From positions 1,193,501-1,257,500 of the forward strand of contig NZ_CP116005.1 of the NCBI RefSeq assembly GCF_027941835.1: DNA of 64,000 nucleotides. The letters are read 5' to 3'. How positions within the stretch are numbered: the first letter of the stretch is position 1; every line of letters starts with the position of its first letter. This document shows positions 32,975-42,946 of the stretch, in pieces. This DNA is from Sphingosinicella microcystinivorans (GTDB taxonomy: Bacteria; Pseudomonadota; Alphaproteobacteria; Sphingomonadales; Sphingomonadaceae). The position numbers were made by a program, and so were the translations under genes. The notes under the pieces are model-generated. The model searched no databases. It was not told where the DNA came from and worked only from the letters and a program-made list of their open reading frames with translations.

Positions 32975-34248
32975 CAGGCGGTGCCGAGGGCCTGCCGGAT
33001 GCGGTGAATCCGAAGGCAGGGGATCACGATCAGCAGGTTGGCGAGCCCGACCGCGAGCAGGATCTGCGGCACGTCGAGCCCGGCCTTCAGCAGCACGCTG
33101 GACCCCAGCGCCGCAGCGACCATGAAGCCCGAGTTGACGATGTTGTTCGCCGCGATCGTGCGCGCCCGCGCCGAAGGATCGCTCGCCGTTTGCAGCAGCG
33201 CGTAAAGCGGCACGATGAACGCGCCCGCCGCCACCGACAGCCCGAAGAGGTCGAGCACGATCCGCCAGCTTTCCGGATCGGCGAGGAACGCGCCGACGCC
33301 GATCAGTTCGGCGTGCGGCGCGTCGAACGCGCGGATCGCGAAGTAGAGATCGGCGATGAACGCCGTCATCAGCACTGCCGACGCGGGCGCGTAACGGACG
33401 GAGACGGCGCCTTTCAGGAGACGCGCGACGACGAGCGATCCCGTCGCGACACCGACCGAGAAGATGGTGAGGAACAGCGTCGCCACGGTTTCCGCTCCGC
33501 CGAGGTCGCCCTTCACCAGCGGCACGAACAGGCTGGTGAAGACCGCGCCCACCGACCAGAACCACGAGACGGCGAGCACCGCGCGGCCGAGCTGCGGATC
33601 GCGCGTCACCTCCCGCGTGATGCGGAGCGCGCTTGCAAGGATGTTCCATTCGATGCGCGCGCGGCCGGGGGGCGGCGCCGCGGGCACCTGCCGACCGCTG
33701 AGATAGCCGAACACCGCGACCGCAACGATCGCCCACGCCGAGACCTCCGTAGCGAGCAGGCCGCCCGCGACCTGCCCGGTGAGGATGGCGACGAATGTTC
33801 CCGCCTCGACGAGCCCCGTGCCCGTGAGCACCTCCTTCGGTGCGAGATGCTGCGGCAGGATCGCATACTTGATCGGCCCGAAGAAGGTGGAGTGCAGGCC
33901 CATCGAAAACAGCACCAGCATCATCAGCGGCACCGAGCCCAGCGTCAGCGCCGCAGCGCCGACCAGCATGATGCCGATTTCCGCCGCCTTGATGATGCGG
34001 ACGAGCCGCGCCTTGTCGACGCTGTCGGCGATCTGCCCGGCCAATGCTGAGAACAGCACGAACGGCAGGATGAACACGCCCGCCGCCAAGGTGACGATCT
34101 GCGCCGAGGCCGCCGTGTCCCCCGCGAGCAGCGTGTAGGTGATGAGGAACAGCATCGCCGTCTTGTAGAAATTGTCGTTGAACGCCCCGAGGAACTGGGT
34201 GGCGAACAGCGGCCCGAACCGGCGCGCGGCGAGAAGAGGGATGCCCAC
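32974..34248 (-). CDS. MFS transporter, LplT-like
   Basis: A 424-residue, roughly 12-helix transporter from a GTG start at 34248 (VGIPLLAARRFGPLFATQF); the frame runs upstream to 34527 but that part is arginine-rich and not membrane-like. The LGAFNDNFYKTAMLF and FSALAGQIADSVDKARLVRI stretches resemble lysophospholipid transporter LplT and the MFS half of Aas-like fusions. No acyltransferase gene is adjacent, so the substrate remains open. Convergent with argB. Confidence 0.82.
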   Translation of the reverse strand: MGIPLLAARRFGPLFATQFLGAFNDNFYKTAMLFLITYTLLAGDTAASAQIVTLAAGVFILPFVLFSALAGQIADSVDKARLVRIIKAAEIGIMLVGAAALTLGSVPLMMLVLFSMGLHSTFFGPIKYAILPQHLAPKEVLTGTGLVEAGTFVAILTGQVAGGLLATEVSAWAIVAVAVFGYLSGRQVPAAPPPGRARIEWNILASALRITREVTRDPQLGRAVLAVSWFWSVGAVFTSLFVPLVKGDLGGAETVATLFLTIFSVGVATGSLVVARLLKGAVSVRYAPASAVLMTAFIADLYFAIRAFDAPHAELIGVGAFLADPESWRIVLDLFGLSVAAGAFIVPLYALLQTASDPSARARTIAANNIVNSGFMVAAALGSSVLLKAGLDVPQILLAVGLANLLIVIPCLRIHRIRQALGTA

Positions 34249-34350
34249 GGCGGCGGACGCTAGCGCGGCGCACGAACGCGCGAAAGCCCGTCCTTGCGGA
34301 AAACGGCGGCACGGGCCAGAATTGCCGCCTGAAATCAGGGAGTCTGGACC

Positions 34351-34713
34351 ATGGCGAGCAGACCGGAAGCACAGGGTTTCGATCTCAACCGGCCGACCAT
34401 CGTGGCGCTGCTGATCCTCGTGGGCGCGGTTTCGGGCCTGCCGACGCTCGTCGGCGCGATCCTCGCCTACATCTGGCGCGGCGCGGCCGAGAACGCGCCG
34501 TGGGAGGAAAGCCATTTCGCCTATCATATCCGCGGCTTCTGGATCACGGTCGTCGCGGTGATCGCGCTCGCCGTGCTGAGCATCCTCACGCTCGGCCTGC
34601 TCGCGCCGCTGTTCGGCCTCGTTTCGATCTGGCTCGTCGTGCGCGCCATCGTCTCGATCGCGAAGGCGCAGCGCCGCGAGCCCATGCCCGATCCCAACAC
34701 CTATTTGTGGTAA
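34351..34713 (+). CDS. DUF4870-type small membrane protein
   Basis: A 120-residue protein with hydrophobic segments at about 17-42, 63-90 and 86-106 and the family-like EESHFAYHIRGFWITVVAV stretch. The role of this family is unknown. It starts at ATG 34351 after a short divergent region shared with the MFS gene and lies 47 bases before acs; co-transcription with acs is possible. Confidence 0.8.
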   Translation: MASRPEAQGFDLNRPTIVALLILVGAVSGLPTLVGAILAYIWRGAAENAPWEESHFAYHIRGFWITVVAVIALAVLSILTLGLLAPLFGLVSIWLVVRAIVSIAKAQRREPMPDPNTYLW

Positions 34714-34760
34714 TCCTTGCGGCCGAAGCGCCGCGACAGTTCCTGGGGAGAGATTGACCG

Positions 34761-36710
34761 ATGAGCGACGCCGCGACCGCGACGTATCCCGTTCCCGCGC
34801 ATACCGCCGCGCGCACGATCTGCGACGCGGACACCTATGAAACGATGTACCGGCGTTCGGTCGCCGACCCGGACGGCTTCTGGCGCGAGCAGATCGGGCT
34901 TCTCGACTGGACGAAGCCGCCGACGGTGATGGGCAACTGGTCGTTCGATCCAGTCGACATCAAGTGGTTCGAGGACGGCGTGCTCAACGCCTGCGTCAAC
35001 TGCGTCGACCGGCACCTGCCGGCACGCGCGGCACAGCCTGCCATCGTCTGGGAGGCGGACGATCCCGACACGCCTTCCGTGACGCTGACTTACGCCGAAC
35101 TCCACGCCGAGGTGTGCCGCTTCGCGAACGCGCTGAAGGCGATGGGCGTCGCTAAGGGCGACCGCGTGACCGTCTACCTGCCGATGATCCCGGAGGCCGC
35201 CGTCGCCATGTTGGCGTGCGCCCGCATCGGCGCAGTGCACAGCGTCGTCTTCGCGGGCTTTTCGGCGGATGCCGTCGCCGGGCGTATCGACGATGCGAAG
35301 AGCGATTTCGTCATCACCGCCGACGAGGGGCGGCGCGGCGGCAAGACGATCCCGCTGAAGCTCACCATCGACGACGCCATCGCCAAGGCATGGCACGAGG
35401 TGAAGGGCGTGCTCGTCGTGCGCAACACGGGCGCTGCGGTGCCGATGACGTGCGACCGCGACCTGTGGTGGCACGAGGCGCGCGAGGCGGCCTCCGCCGA
35501 TTGCCCGGCCGAGCCGATGAACGCCGAGGACCCGCTGTTCATCCTCTACACATCGGGTTCCACCGGGAAGCCGAAGGGCGTGCTGCACACCACGGGCGGC
35601 TATCTGGTCTGGACCGCGCTCACCTTCAAGTACGCGTTCGACTGGCGCGACGAGGGCGCGCTCCACTGGTGCACCGCCGACGTGGGCTGGGTCACCGGGC
35701 ACAGCTACATCGTCTACGGCCCGCTCGCGAACGGCGCCTCGACGCTGATGTTCGAGGGCGTGCCCAACTATCCGGCGGTCGACCGCTTCTGGGCGGTGAT
35801 CGAGAAGCACGGGCCCGCCACCTTCTATACCGCGCCGACCGCGCTCCGCGCGCTGATGCGCGAAGGCGACGCGCCCGTGCTGAAGCACGACCTGTCCTCG
35901 CTCCGGCTGCTCGGCACCGTGGGCGAGCCGATCAACCCGGAGGCGTGGCTCTGGTATCACCGCGTCGCGGGCAAGGGGCGCCTGCCGATCATCGACACGT
36001 GGTGGCAGACGGAAACCGGCGGCATCCTGATCTCGCCGCTTCCCGGCGCGATCCCGACCAAGCCGGGTAGCGCGACGCAGCCGTTCTTCGGCATCGAGCC
36101 CGCGCTCGTGGACGCGGACGGCAAGTTCGTCGACGGTCCGGCCTCGGGCAATCTCGTCCTCAGGCGCTCGTGGCCGGGGCAGGCGCGCAGCCTCTACGGC
36201 GATCACCAGCGCTTCGCCGAGACCTATTTCTCCGCCTACAAGGGCCTCTACTTCACCGGCGACGGATCGCGCCGCGACGCGGACGGCTACTGGTGGATCA
36301 CCGGCCGCGTCGACGACGTGCTCAACGTCTCCGGCCACCGGCTGGGCACGGCCGAGGTGGAATCGGCGCTCGTCGGCCACCCGAAGGTCGCCGAGGCCGC
36401 GGTCGTCGGCTATCCGCACGACATCAAGGGCCAGGGCATCTACTGCTACGTGACGCCGATCGCGGGCGTGGAGGGCGACGCGGCGCTGGAAGCCGAGCTG
36501 AAGGCGGAGGTGCGCCGCGAGATCGGCCCCATCGCGACGCCCGACCACATCCATTTCACCCCGGCGCTCCCCAAGACGCGCTCCGGCAAGATCATGCGGC
36601 GCATCCTCCGCAAGATCGCCGAGAACGACTTCGGGTCGCTCGGCGACACGACGACGCTTGCCGACCCGTCCGTCGTCGACAGCCTGATCGCGGGGCGCAA
36701 GAACAGGTAA
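34761..36710 (+). CDS. acs: Acetyl-CoA synthetase
   Basis: A 649-residue AMP-forming acyl-CoA synthetase of normal length for Acs. Motifs are [20 protein letters not shown] (ATP loop), the acetate-pocket WWQTETGG and the C-terminal [15 protein letters not shown] whose lysine is the conserved acetylation and catalytic residue. The N-terminal [18 protein letters not shown] and FDPVDIKWF are typical of Acs rather than propionyl-CoA synthetase. GGGGAGAG precedes the ATG. It feeds acetate into central metabolism. Confidence 0.96.
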   Translation: MSDAATATYPVPAHTAARTICDADTYETMYRRSVADPDGFWREQIGLLDWTKPPTVMGNWSFDPVDIKWFEDGVLNACVNCVDRHLPARAAQPAIVWEADDPDTPSVTLTYAELHAEVCRFANALKAMGVAKGDRVTVYLPMIPEAAVAMLACARIGAVHSVVFAGFSADAVAGRIDDAKSDFVITADEGRRGGKTIPLKLTIDDAIAKAWHEVKGVLVVRNTGAAVPMTCDRDLWWHEAREAASADCPAEPMNAEDPLFILYTSGSTGKPKGVLHTTGGYLVWTALTFKYAFDWRDEGALHWCTADVGWVTGHSYIVYGPLANGASTLMFEGVPNYPAVDRFWAVIEKHGPATFYTAPTALRALMREGDAPVLKHDLSSLRLLGTVGEPINPEAWLWYHRVAGKGRLPIIDTWWQTETGGILISPLPGAIPTKPGSATQPFFGIEPALVDADGKFVDGPASGNLVLRRSWPGQARSLYGDHQRFAETYFSAYKGLYFTGDGSRRDADGYWWITGRVDDVLNVSGHRLGTAEVESALVGHPKVAEAAVVGYPHDIKGQGIYCYVTPIAGVEGDAALEAELKAEVRREIGPIATPDHIHFTPALPKTRSGKIMRRILRKIAENDFGSLGDTTTLADPSVVDSLIAGRKNR

Positions 36711-36751
36711 GCAGCAACCGAATCATAACGTGTGCGGGCTACGCGGGAACG

Positions 36752-36779
36752 ATTGCCGGGACCGCCCAACTCCGGCAAT
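36752..36779 (+). repeat. Inverted repeat after acs
   Basis: ATTGCCGG and CCGGCAAT, an 8-bp stem around a 12-base loop, 41 bases past the acs stop. No T-run follows; it may act as a processing or weak termination structure. Confidence 0.4.
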
Positions 36780-36857
36780 ATGCGTCCCGGCTGCGGGCGG
36801 CGCCGGAAACGGCGACAGGGGTTTCGCCAACCAGCATATTTGAACATGGGGAAGACT

Positions 36858-37631
36858 ATGAAAATCCTGAAGACACTTGGCCTCGGCGTTGCCGTGGCCG
36901 CCATGGCCGCCGCATCGGGCACGGCATCCGCGCAATCCCAGTCCTCCGCGCGCAAGGCGCAGACGAAGAGCATGCAGGAGATCCCGGTCTGCCAGAAGCG
37001 GCTGGGCACCGTCTCCATCGTCGAGCCGGACACCAACTGGTGGCAGCAGCTCGGCCTCGGCAGCCCGGAGGCGATCATCAAGCTGTTCGTGATGAAGTCC
37101 GGCTGCTTCGGCCTCGTCGATCGCGGCAAGGGCCTCGCCAGCCGCAACATCGAACGTGCGCTCGCCGATTCGGGCGAACTGCAGAAGAACTCCAACATCG
37201 GCCGCGCGCAGGTGAAGGCCGCCGACTACTTCATCGTTCCCGATCTCGTTTCCAAGAACGAGAACTCGGGCGGCGGCGGCATCGGCGCGATCGCGGGCGG
37301 CCTGCTCGGCAGCCGCACGCTCGGCGTGCTCGCGGGCGGGCTTTCGACGAAGAGCAAGGAAGCCAACGTCATGCTGACGCTGGTCAATTCGCGCACGACC
37401 GAGCAGGAGCGCATGACCGAAGGCTATTTCCGCAAGAAGGACCTGGCGTGGGCAGCCGGCGGCGGCGGCGGCTGGTGGGGCGGCTTCGGCGGCGTCGGCG
37501 GCGGCAGCTATGCCAACACAGAGATCGGCCAGGTCATCACGCTCGCCTATCTCGACGCCTACAAGCAGCTGGTGACGCAGCTCGGCGGCCTGCCGGAAGA
37601 CCCGAGCGCCGCGGCGCCGGTCGCGCAGTAA
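36858..37631 (+). CDS. CsgG/HfaB-like secreted protein
   Basis: A 257-residue protein from ATG 36858 (an alternative ATG lies at 36846) with a signal peptide ending in ASGTASAQ. The body includes IVEPDTNWWQQLGLGSPEAIIKLF, CFGLVDRGKGL and GRAQVKAADYFIVPDLVS, which match the CsgG-type curli/holdfast assembly family, plus glycine-rich stretches (GGGGGWWGGFGGVGGGSY). It has no lipobox cysteine, unlike classical CsgG, so it may be a periplasmic or outer-membrane CsgG-like pore subunit. A strong terminator follows. Confidence 0.72.
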   Translation: MKILKTLGLGVAVAAMAAASGTASAQSQSSARKAQTKSMQEIPVCQKRLGTVSIVEPDTNWWQQLGLGSPEAIIKLFVMKSGCFGLVDRGKGLASRNIERALADSGELQKNSNIGRAQVKAADYFIVPDLVSKNENSGGGGIGAIAGGLLGSRTLGVLAGGLSTKSKEANVMLTLVNSRTTEQERMTEGYFRKKDLAWAAGGGGGWWGGFGGVGGGSYANTEIGQVITLAYLDAYKQLVTQLGGLPEDPSAAAPVAQ

Positions 37632-37646
37632 GCCTGCCAACACCGG

Positions 37647-37683
37647 AAAAGGGCGGCCCTGCGAACGGGGCCGCCCTTTTTCT
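37647..37683 (+). terminator. Strong intrinsic terminator
   Basis: A 12-bp perfect stem (AAAAGGGCGGCC/GGCCGCCCTTTT) around a 10-base loop, followed by further T residues. It ends the CsgG-like gene. Confidence 0.85.
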
Positions 37684-37700
37684 TTGCGTGGGAAAAGCCG

Positions 37701-38201
37701 TTGACCGGGAAAACCGTCTGGAAAGGCCGCTTCCTCGAAACCGTCGTCGACGGACGCTGGGAATATGTGCGCCGCACGCGCGGCATCGGCGCCGCGGTGA
37801 TCCTCGCCCAGACGGAAGCGGACGAGATCGTGCTCGTCGAGCAATACCGCGTTCCGCTCGGCGCGCGCTGCCTCGAGCTTCCCGCCGGCCTCGTCGGCGA
37901 CGACGGCCCCGAAGAGGTGCTGACGGCCGCGCGCCGCGAGCTTGAGGAGGAGACCGGCTTCCACGCCGAAACTGTGGAGAACATGGGAGTCTTCACCTCC
38001 TCTCCCGGCCTGACGAGCGAACATTTCACGCTGGTGCGGGCGAAGGGGCTTGTCCGTGTCGGCTCCGGCGGAGGCGTCGGCAGCGAGGACATCGCCGTCC
38101 ACTGCGTTCCGCTTCGAACGCTGCCGGATTTCATCGCCGAAAAGCGCCGCGCGGGCGTGATGATCGACGTCCGCCTGCTCGCCGCGATGACCCTGCTGTG
38201 A
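37701..38201 (+). CDS. Nudix hydrolase, ADP-ribose pyrophosphatase-like
   Basis: A 166-residue enzyme from a TTG start. The Nudix helix is clear as EEVLTAARRELEEETGF, preceded by VEQYRVPLGARCLELPAGLVG as in ADP-ribose pyrophosphatases. It hydrolyses nucleoside diphosphate derivatives such as ADP-ribose. No ATG or GTG start in frame fits better. It precedes folE by 48 bases. Confidence 0.87.
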   Translation: MTGKTVWKGRFLETVVDGRWEYVRRTRGIGAAVILAQTEADEIVLVEQYRVPLGARCLELPAGLVGDDGPEEVLTAARRELEEETGFHAETVENMGVFTSSPGLTSEHFTLVRAKGLVRVGSGGGVGSEDIAVHCVPLRTLPDFIAEKRRAGVMIDVRLLAAMTLL

Positions 38202-38249
38202 GGGCGCGGGACTTGCGGCGAGCGGCGGTCGGCGTCTAGGGGGATAGGC

Positions 38250-38837
38250 ATGACCGCATCCAACGACCGCGACAACGGCATCCCGGAAGACGTGCTCGCG
38301 TCCGTCCGCCGTCTCATCGAATGGGCGGGCGACGATCCCGCGCGCGAGGGACTTGCCGACACGCCCGGCCGCGTCGCGCGCGCCTACCGCGAGTATTTCC
38401 GCGGCTATGACGAAGATCCTGCGCTCCATCTTTCGCGCACCTTCGAGGAGGTCGGCGGCTACGACGAGATCGTGCTGCTGCGCGACATCGCCTTCCAGTC
38501 GCACTGCGAGCACCACATGGCGCCGATCATCGGCAAGGCCCACATCGCCTATCTGCCGGGCGACCGCGTCGTCGGCATCTCGAAGCTCGCGCGCGTGCTG
38601 AAGGGCTTCGCCTCCCGCCTCCAGGTGCAGGAGCGGCTGACCGCCGAGGTCGCCGACTGCATCTGGGAGCACCTGCAGCCGCGCGGCGTCGCCGTCGTCA
38701 TCGAGGCGGCGCACGCCTGCATGTCCGCACGCGGCGTCAACACGCCCGGCGTCACCATGACGACGAGCCGCATGATGGGCGTGTTCCGCGAGGACGAACG
38801 CAGCCGCGAGGAAGTGCTGAGCCTGATGGGGCTGTAG
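38250..38837 (+). CDS. folE: GTP cyclohydrolase I
   Basis: A 195-residue enzyme starting folate (and queuosine-type pterin) synthesis from GTP. Zinc ligands lie in [19 protein letters not shown] and [35 protein letters not shown] is the conserved core. Length and motifs are standard for the type IA family. Tail to tail with the diheme cytochrome gene with a four-base gap. Confidence 0.96.
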   Translation: MTASNDRDNGIPEDVLASVRRLIEWAGDDPAREGLADTPGRVARAYREYFRGYDEDPALHLSRTFEEVGGYDEIVLLRDIAFQSHCEHHMAPIIGKAHIAYLPGDRVVGISKLARVLKGFASRLQVQERLTAEVADCIWEHLQPRGVAVVIEAAHACMSARGVNTPGVTMTTSRMMGVFREDERSREEVLSLMGL

Positions 38838-38841
38838 CCCC

Positions 38842-39858
38842 TCACCGCATCGCGGCGATCCAGTCGCGCACCAGCGCGAGGGCCGCTTCGTCAGGCTGCG
38901 TGCGGCCGAGTTCCGGCATCATGACGCCGGGTTCCGTGGACTCCATCCGGTAATAGAGGATCGAGCGCTCGGGGTGGCCGGGGTCGATGGAGACCATGCT
39001 CCCGCCCGAGCCGCGTCCCGCCGCGACCGGCCCCTTGCCGATGCCGATGTGCGGGCCGGAGGGCGTTTCCCACGTGAGGAACAGGCCGGAGTTCGAAGCG
39101 GGGCCGTCGGGCTTGTGGCAATGGCCGCAATTGACGTCGAGATACGCGCGGGCACGGCGTTCGAGGCTTTCGCCTGCGTCCTTCCAGTCGGGAAGGCGCG
39201 GCGCATCCTTGGGCACGCCCGTGAGCAGGCCGAGGCGGGTGAGACGAACGAGGTTGTTCTCGCCCTGAAAGTCGTGGTTGAGGTTCCGCGCCTTCGGGCC
39301 GATCGGCACCAGCGCATTGCCCGTGGCGTGGCAGCCCTTGCACTGGTTGACGTTCGGCACCTGCCAGTCGAGCGCAAGCCGTTTCCCCGCCCCGTCATGC
39401 CCGGTGACAGCGACCCGCACGCCTGCGCGCTTCAGCGTGGCGACGCTGTCGTCGGCGTTCCACACGTAGGGCCATGCCTTCCAGCCGTCCGCCTGATGCA
39501 CGAGCAGCCGCGTCTCGATGAGATCGAGGCTGCCGTCGGCGCGCGCGAAGCCGAAATGCTTGATGAGCACGCTGCCCAACGGGATGTCGAGCAGCCCTTC
39601 CCCGTCGTAGCGCGCGGTCTTGCCCTCCGGCACGTAGAGGAAGCGCGCCTTGTCGGCGTGGTCCGAGAACAGCGGCGTCGCGAGGCCGTAGGGCACGACG
39701 CGCGCGTTCGGCTGCGCCGCGCCGCTGTCAAGGAACAGGCCGGTTTCGGCGAGCGTTGCGGGCGCCGCCGCACCTGCAAGAACCGCGTCGTTCACCGCGG
39801 GCGGCGCGGCGGAGGCGACCGGCAGCGCGGCCGCGAGCATAGCAGCGGCGCGAAGCAT
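38842..39858 (-). CDS. SO2930/HNE_0200-type diheme c cytochrome-like protein
   Basis: A 338-residue exported protein with a short signal peptide (MLRAAAMLAAALPVASAAP). Two heme-binding motifs, CKGCH (about residue 173) and CGHCH (about 244), identify a diheme cytochrome c of a poorly known family that is habitually paired with a parallel beta-helix protein. Its start overlaps the beta-helix gene's stop by one base (TGATG). Substrate and partner are unknown; electron transfer during oxidation of an exported substrate is an inference. Confidence 0.8.
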   Translation of the reverse strand: MLRAAAMLAAALPVASAAPPAVNDAVLAGAAAPATLAETGLFLDSGAAQPNARVVPYGLATPLFSDHADKARFLYVPEGKTARYDGEGLLDIPLGSVLIKHFGFARADGSLDLIETRLLVHQADGWKAWPYVWNADDSVATLKRAGVRVAVTGHDGAGKRLALDWQVPNVNQCKGCHATGNALVPIGPKARNLNHDFQGENNLVRLTRLGLLTGVPKDAPRLPDWKDAGESLERRARAYLDVNCGHCHKPDGPASNSGLFLTWETPSGPHIGIGKGPVAAGRGSGGSMVSIDPGHPERSILYYRMESTEPGVMMPELGRTQPDEAALALVRDWIAAMR

Positions 39859-41060
39859 CAGGGCATCGGCTGATCGGCCGGAAGCACCACGGCGGCGAGC
39901 GTGCCCGATGCGCCTGCGGGCGCGACCGACGTGGGCTGCGCTTTCGTGGGCGGCGTCCCGGCGACGCCGAGCCCCAGCGACACCATCGGCACGTCGCTCG
40001 CCGGGGTCGTCGTGCCGTCATCCGCCTTGTCGCCGAACCGCGTCACGCCGTCCCACATCACCGGCGGCAGGCCGCCGCCGAGCGCCGCGGCAAGCGCCGC
40101 GCCGCCGGGGAACTTCGGGTCCCAGCCGTTCCGGCCGAGGCTGTTGCCGAAGATGCGGACGTTGCGGGCGAGCGGGTTGTAGCTCGCATCCTCGAAGGGC
40201 CGCGTGTAGGAGACGACCATCACCGCCGCCGTGCGGTTGCCCTCGATGCGGTTGCCCGACACCTCGACGTTCTCGTTCGCCATCACCATGATGCCGAGGC
40301 CCTGCGGCACCTCCGCGACGATGTTCCCGGGCGGCGCGAAGTTGGGCGTGTCGTTGTCGACGACCGTGTTCGAGAAGATGCGCGTCGAGTGCCCGCCCAT
40401 CTTCGGCAGGTTGGGCAGATCGAAGACGAGGATGCCGCCCGTGTTGTGATGCGCGAGGTTGCCGTAGACGTCGGCGTGCTTCGAGTTCTCGATCTCGATA
40501 CCGGCGACGTTGAAGCTGACGCGGTTGTTCCGGACGACGATGGTCTCGGACTGGCCCACGTAGACGCCCGCGTCCGAGCAGGCGATCACCTCCGAGTTCT
40601 GCACCAGCACGTTCGTCGCCTCGACCGGGTAGAGGCCGTAGGCGCCGTTGTCCTTGTGCGGCCCGCGCGTCCAGACGACGCGCAGATTGTCCATCGTGAT
40701 GCGGTCGACGCCCTTCGCCTTGATGCCGTCGCCTTTCGTGTCCTCGACGGCGAAGCCAGTAAGCAGCACGCGGTCCGACGTGACGAGCAGCCCCTCGCCC
40801 GCCCCCGTTTGCCCCTTGAAGCTGAGCACGGTCTTGTCCGGTCCCGCGCCGCGCACCGTCACGCCCGCGACGTCGAGCGACAGGCCGTTCGTCAGCCGGA
40901 ACGTGCCCGCCGCGAGTTCGATCACGTCGCCCGGCTCAGCCTCGATGAGCGCGGTCTGCAGCGTTTCCTGGTCGTTGTCGCCGGGTGCGACCGCGATGGT
41001 CTTCGCCCCCGAGGGCGATGCCGAAACCAGCAGAAAAACCAGCAATGCCTTCGCGTGCAT
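39858..41060 (-). CDS. Parallel beta-helix repeat protein, partner of the diheme cytochrome
   Basis: A 400-residue secreted protein with signal peptide MHAKALLVFLLVSASPSGAK. It contains many right-handed beta-helix rungs of the NosD/pectate-lyase type, for example NVLVQNSEVIACSDAGVYV, NRVSFNVAGIEIENS and NVEVSGNRIEGNRTA. The C-terminal ~60 residues are low-complexity. The family always seems to travel with the diheme cytochrome family; it may bind or cleave a polysaccharide or act as a scaffold. Transcribed divergently from the amidohydrolase gene. Confidence 0.78.
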   Translation of the reverse strand: MHAKALLVFLLVSASPSGAKTIAVAPGDNDQETLQTALIEAEPGDVIELAAGTFRLTNGLSLDVAGVTVRGAGPDKTVLSFKGQTGAGEGLLVTSDRVLLTGFAVEDTKGDGIKAKGVDRITMDNLRVVWTRGPHKDNGAYGLYPVEATNVLVQNSEVIACSDAGVYVGQSETIVVRNNRVSFNVAGIEIENSKHADVYGNLAHHNTGGILVFDLPNLPKMGGHSTRIFSNTVVDNDTPNFAPPGNIVAEVPQGLGIMVMANENVEVSGNRIEGNRTAAVMVVSYTRPFEDASYNPLARNVRIFGNSLGRNGWDPKFPGGAALAAALGGGLPPVMWDGVTRFGDKADDGTTTPASDVPMVSLGLGVAGTPPTKAQPTSVAPAGASGTLAAVVLPADQPMP

Positions 41061-41091
41061 TCCGTCCCTCCTCCCCGTTTTCCGGCCATTA

Positions 41092-41106
41092 TCGTCAGCT
41101 TGACGA
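41092..41106. promoter_or_regulatory. Operator-like palindrome in a divergent promoter
   Basis: TCGTCA-GCT-TGACGA, a perfect 6+6 inverted repeat centred between the beta-helix operon (minus, start 41060) and the amidohydrolase gene (plus, start 41156). Confidence 0.4.
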
Positions 41107-41155
41107 AGGCGGACAACCCTGCGGAAACTGAGCGGGAACCTTGAGGGAGGTGGAC

Positions 41156-42898
41156 ATGCACGACATCGTGATCCGCGGCGGAACGATCGTGGACGGCAGC
41201 GGCGGCGCGCCGTTCATCGGCGACATCGCCATCGACGACGGCCGCATCAGCGCAGTCGGCAGCGTGAACGGCGCGGGCCGGGAGGAGATCGACGCGCGCG
41301 GGCAGATCGTGACGCCCGGCTTCGTCGACATCCACACGCACTACGACGGGCAGGCGACGTGGGATGACGTCATGGCCCCCTCCGCATGGCACGGCGTGAC
41401 GACGGTGATCATGGGCAATTGCGGCGTCGGCTTCGCGCCCGCGCACCCGGACCGCCACCAGTGGCTGATCGGCCTGATGGAAGGCGTCGAGGACATTCCC
41501 GGCACCGCGCTCGCCGAGGGCATGACGTGGAACTGGGAGAGTTTCCCCGAATATCTCGACGCGCTGGAGGCGCTGCCGCGCACCATCGACGTCGCCTGCC
41601 ACGTGCCCCACGGCGCCGTGCGCGCTTATGTGATGGGCGATCGCGGCGCGGCGAACGAAGCGCCGACCGCGGACGAGATCGAGGCCATGTCGGGAATCGT
41701 CGAGGAGGGCCTGCGCGCCGGCGCGCTCGGCTTCTCGACCTCGCGCACCGTCATCCACAAGTCGGTGGACGGCGAACTGGTGCCCGGCACCACCGCCACC
41801 GCCGAGGAGCTGATCGGCATCGGCCGCGCCATGGGCCGCGTCGGCCACGGCGTGTTCGAAATGGCCTCCGACCTGATGCCGGAATGGAACGAGTTCGACT
41901 GGATGACGCGCCTGTCGAAGGAAACCGCGATGCCGGTGACCTTCGCCATGCTGCAATCGCCGCTGAAGGCCATGCACTGGACCGACCAGATGGCCGCGAC
42001 CAAGGCCGCGAACGACGACGGCGCCAACATCCGCGCGCAGATCTCGCTGCGCGGCACCGGCGTGCTGATGGCGTGGCGCGGCACCGTGCACCCCTTCGTG
42101 ATGCGCCCGTCGTGGCAGGCGATCGCCGGAAAGCCCTGGGCCGAGCAACTCGCCATGCTGCGCGACCCGGCGTTCCGCGCGAAGCTGCTCGCCGAGGACA
42201 ACCTGCCGCCGCCGCATCCCGATATGGCCGCGCTGTTCATGCTGGTGACGCAGGGCTGGACGATGCAGTTCCCGCTCGGCGAGGAACCGGACTACGAGCC
42301 CGCCCCCGAACACAGCCTCGCCGCGCTGGCGAAGGCGAGCGGCAGGAGCCCGGCCGAGATCGCCTATGACGTCATGATGGAGGGGGACGGCGCCAGCTTC
42401 ATCTACCTGCCGATCCTCAACTACGTCGACGGCAACCTCGATTTCGTGAAGGGGCTGCTGGAGCGCGACGACACCGTCATCTCGCTGTCGGACGGCGGCG
42501 CGCATTGCGGCACGATCTGCGACGCCGCCTCGCCCACCTTCCTGCTCACGCACTGGGTGAAAGGCCGCGCGCGCGGGCGCATCCCGCTCGAACTCGCGAT
42601 CAGGCGGCAATGCCGGGACACCGCCCTGCTTTACGGCCTCGCCGACCGCGGCCTGCTCGCACCCGGCTATCTCGCCGACGTCAACGTCATCGACCTCGAC
42701 CGTTTGAGGCTCGGCAAGCCGTGGCTCGCCTTCGATCTTCCGGCGGGCGGCAAGCGGCTGCTGCAGACGGCGGAGGGCTACACCGCGACGATCAAGTCCG
42801 GCGCCGTCACCTTCCGGGACGGCGCGGTGCAGGCGGCGCGGCCGGGTCGGGTCGTGCGCGGTCCGCAGGCGGAGCCGTTGCTAATGGCCGCGGAATGA
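41156..42898 (+). CDS. D-aminoacylase / N-acyl-D-amino-acid deacylase family amidohydrolase
   Basis: A 580-residue amidohydrolase from ATG 41156 with AGGGAGG upstream. The metal motif [16 protein letters not shown], the [17 protein letters not shown] loop with its cysteine, and the C-terminal [16 protein letters not shown] aspartate region fit the D-aminoacylase branch. [14 protein letters not shown] is the usual end of the family's small beta-domain. It probably removes acyl groups from N-acyl-D-amino acids or related compounds, although the longer alphaproteobacterial members have unclear substrates. Confidence 0.88.
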   Translation: MHDIVIRGGTIVDGSGGAPFIGDIAIDDGRISAVGSVNGAGREEIDARGQIVTPGFVDIHTHYDGQATWDDVMAPSAWHGVTTVIMGNCGVGFAPAHPDRHQWLIGLMEGVEDIPGTALAEGMTWNWESFPEYLDALEALPRTIDVACHVPHGAVRAYVMGDRGAANEAPTADEIEAMSGIVEEGLRAGALGFSTSRTVIHKSVDGELVPGTTATAEELIGIGRAMGRVGHGVFEMASDLMPEWNEFDWMTRLSKETAMPVTFAMLQSPLKAMHWTDQMAATKAANDDGANIRAQISLRGTGVLMAWRGTVHPFVMRPSWQAIAGKPWAEQLAMLRDPAFRAKLLAEDNLPPPHPDMAALFMLVTQGWTMQFPLGEEPDYEPAPEHSLAALAKASGRSPAEIAYDVMMEGDGASFIYLPILNYVDGNLDFVKGLLERDDTVISLSDGGAHCGTICDAASPTFLLTHWVKGRARGRIPLELAIRRQCRDTALLYGLADRGLLAPGYLADVNVIDLDRLRLGKPWLAFDLPAGGKRLLQTAEGYTATIKSGAVTFRDGAVQAARPGRVVRGPQAEPLLMAAE

Positions 42899-42912
42899 GC
42901 GAAAAGAGCCCT

Positions 42913-42930
42913 GTATTAGTTGACTGATAC
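42913..42930. promoter_or_regulatory. Imperfect palindrome before lemA
   Basis: GTATTAGT-TG-ACTGATAC, 7 of 8 pairs matched, in the 48-base gap before lemA. Possibly an operator. Confidence 0.3.
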
Positions 42931-42946
42931 GGAAGGGGTTCGTCCG

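Noticed and set aside
40922-42610. 562-codon frame antisense to the D-aminoacylase-like gene
   Set aside because: Antisense shadow; the plus-strand protein has clear catalytic motifs.
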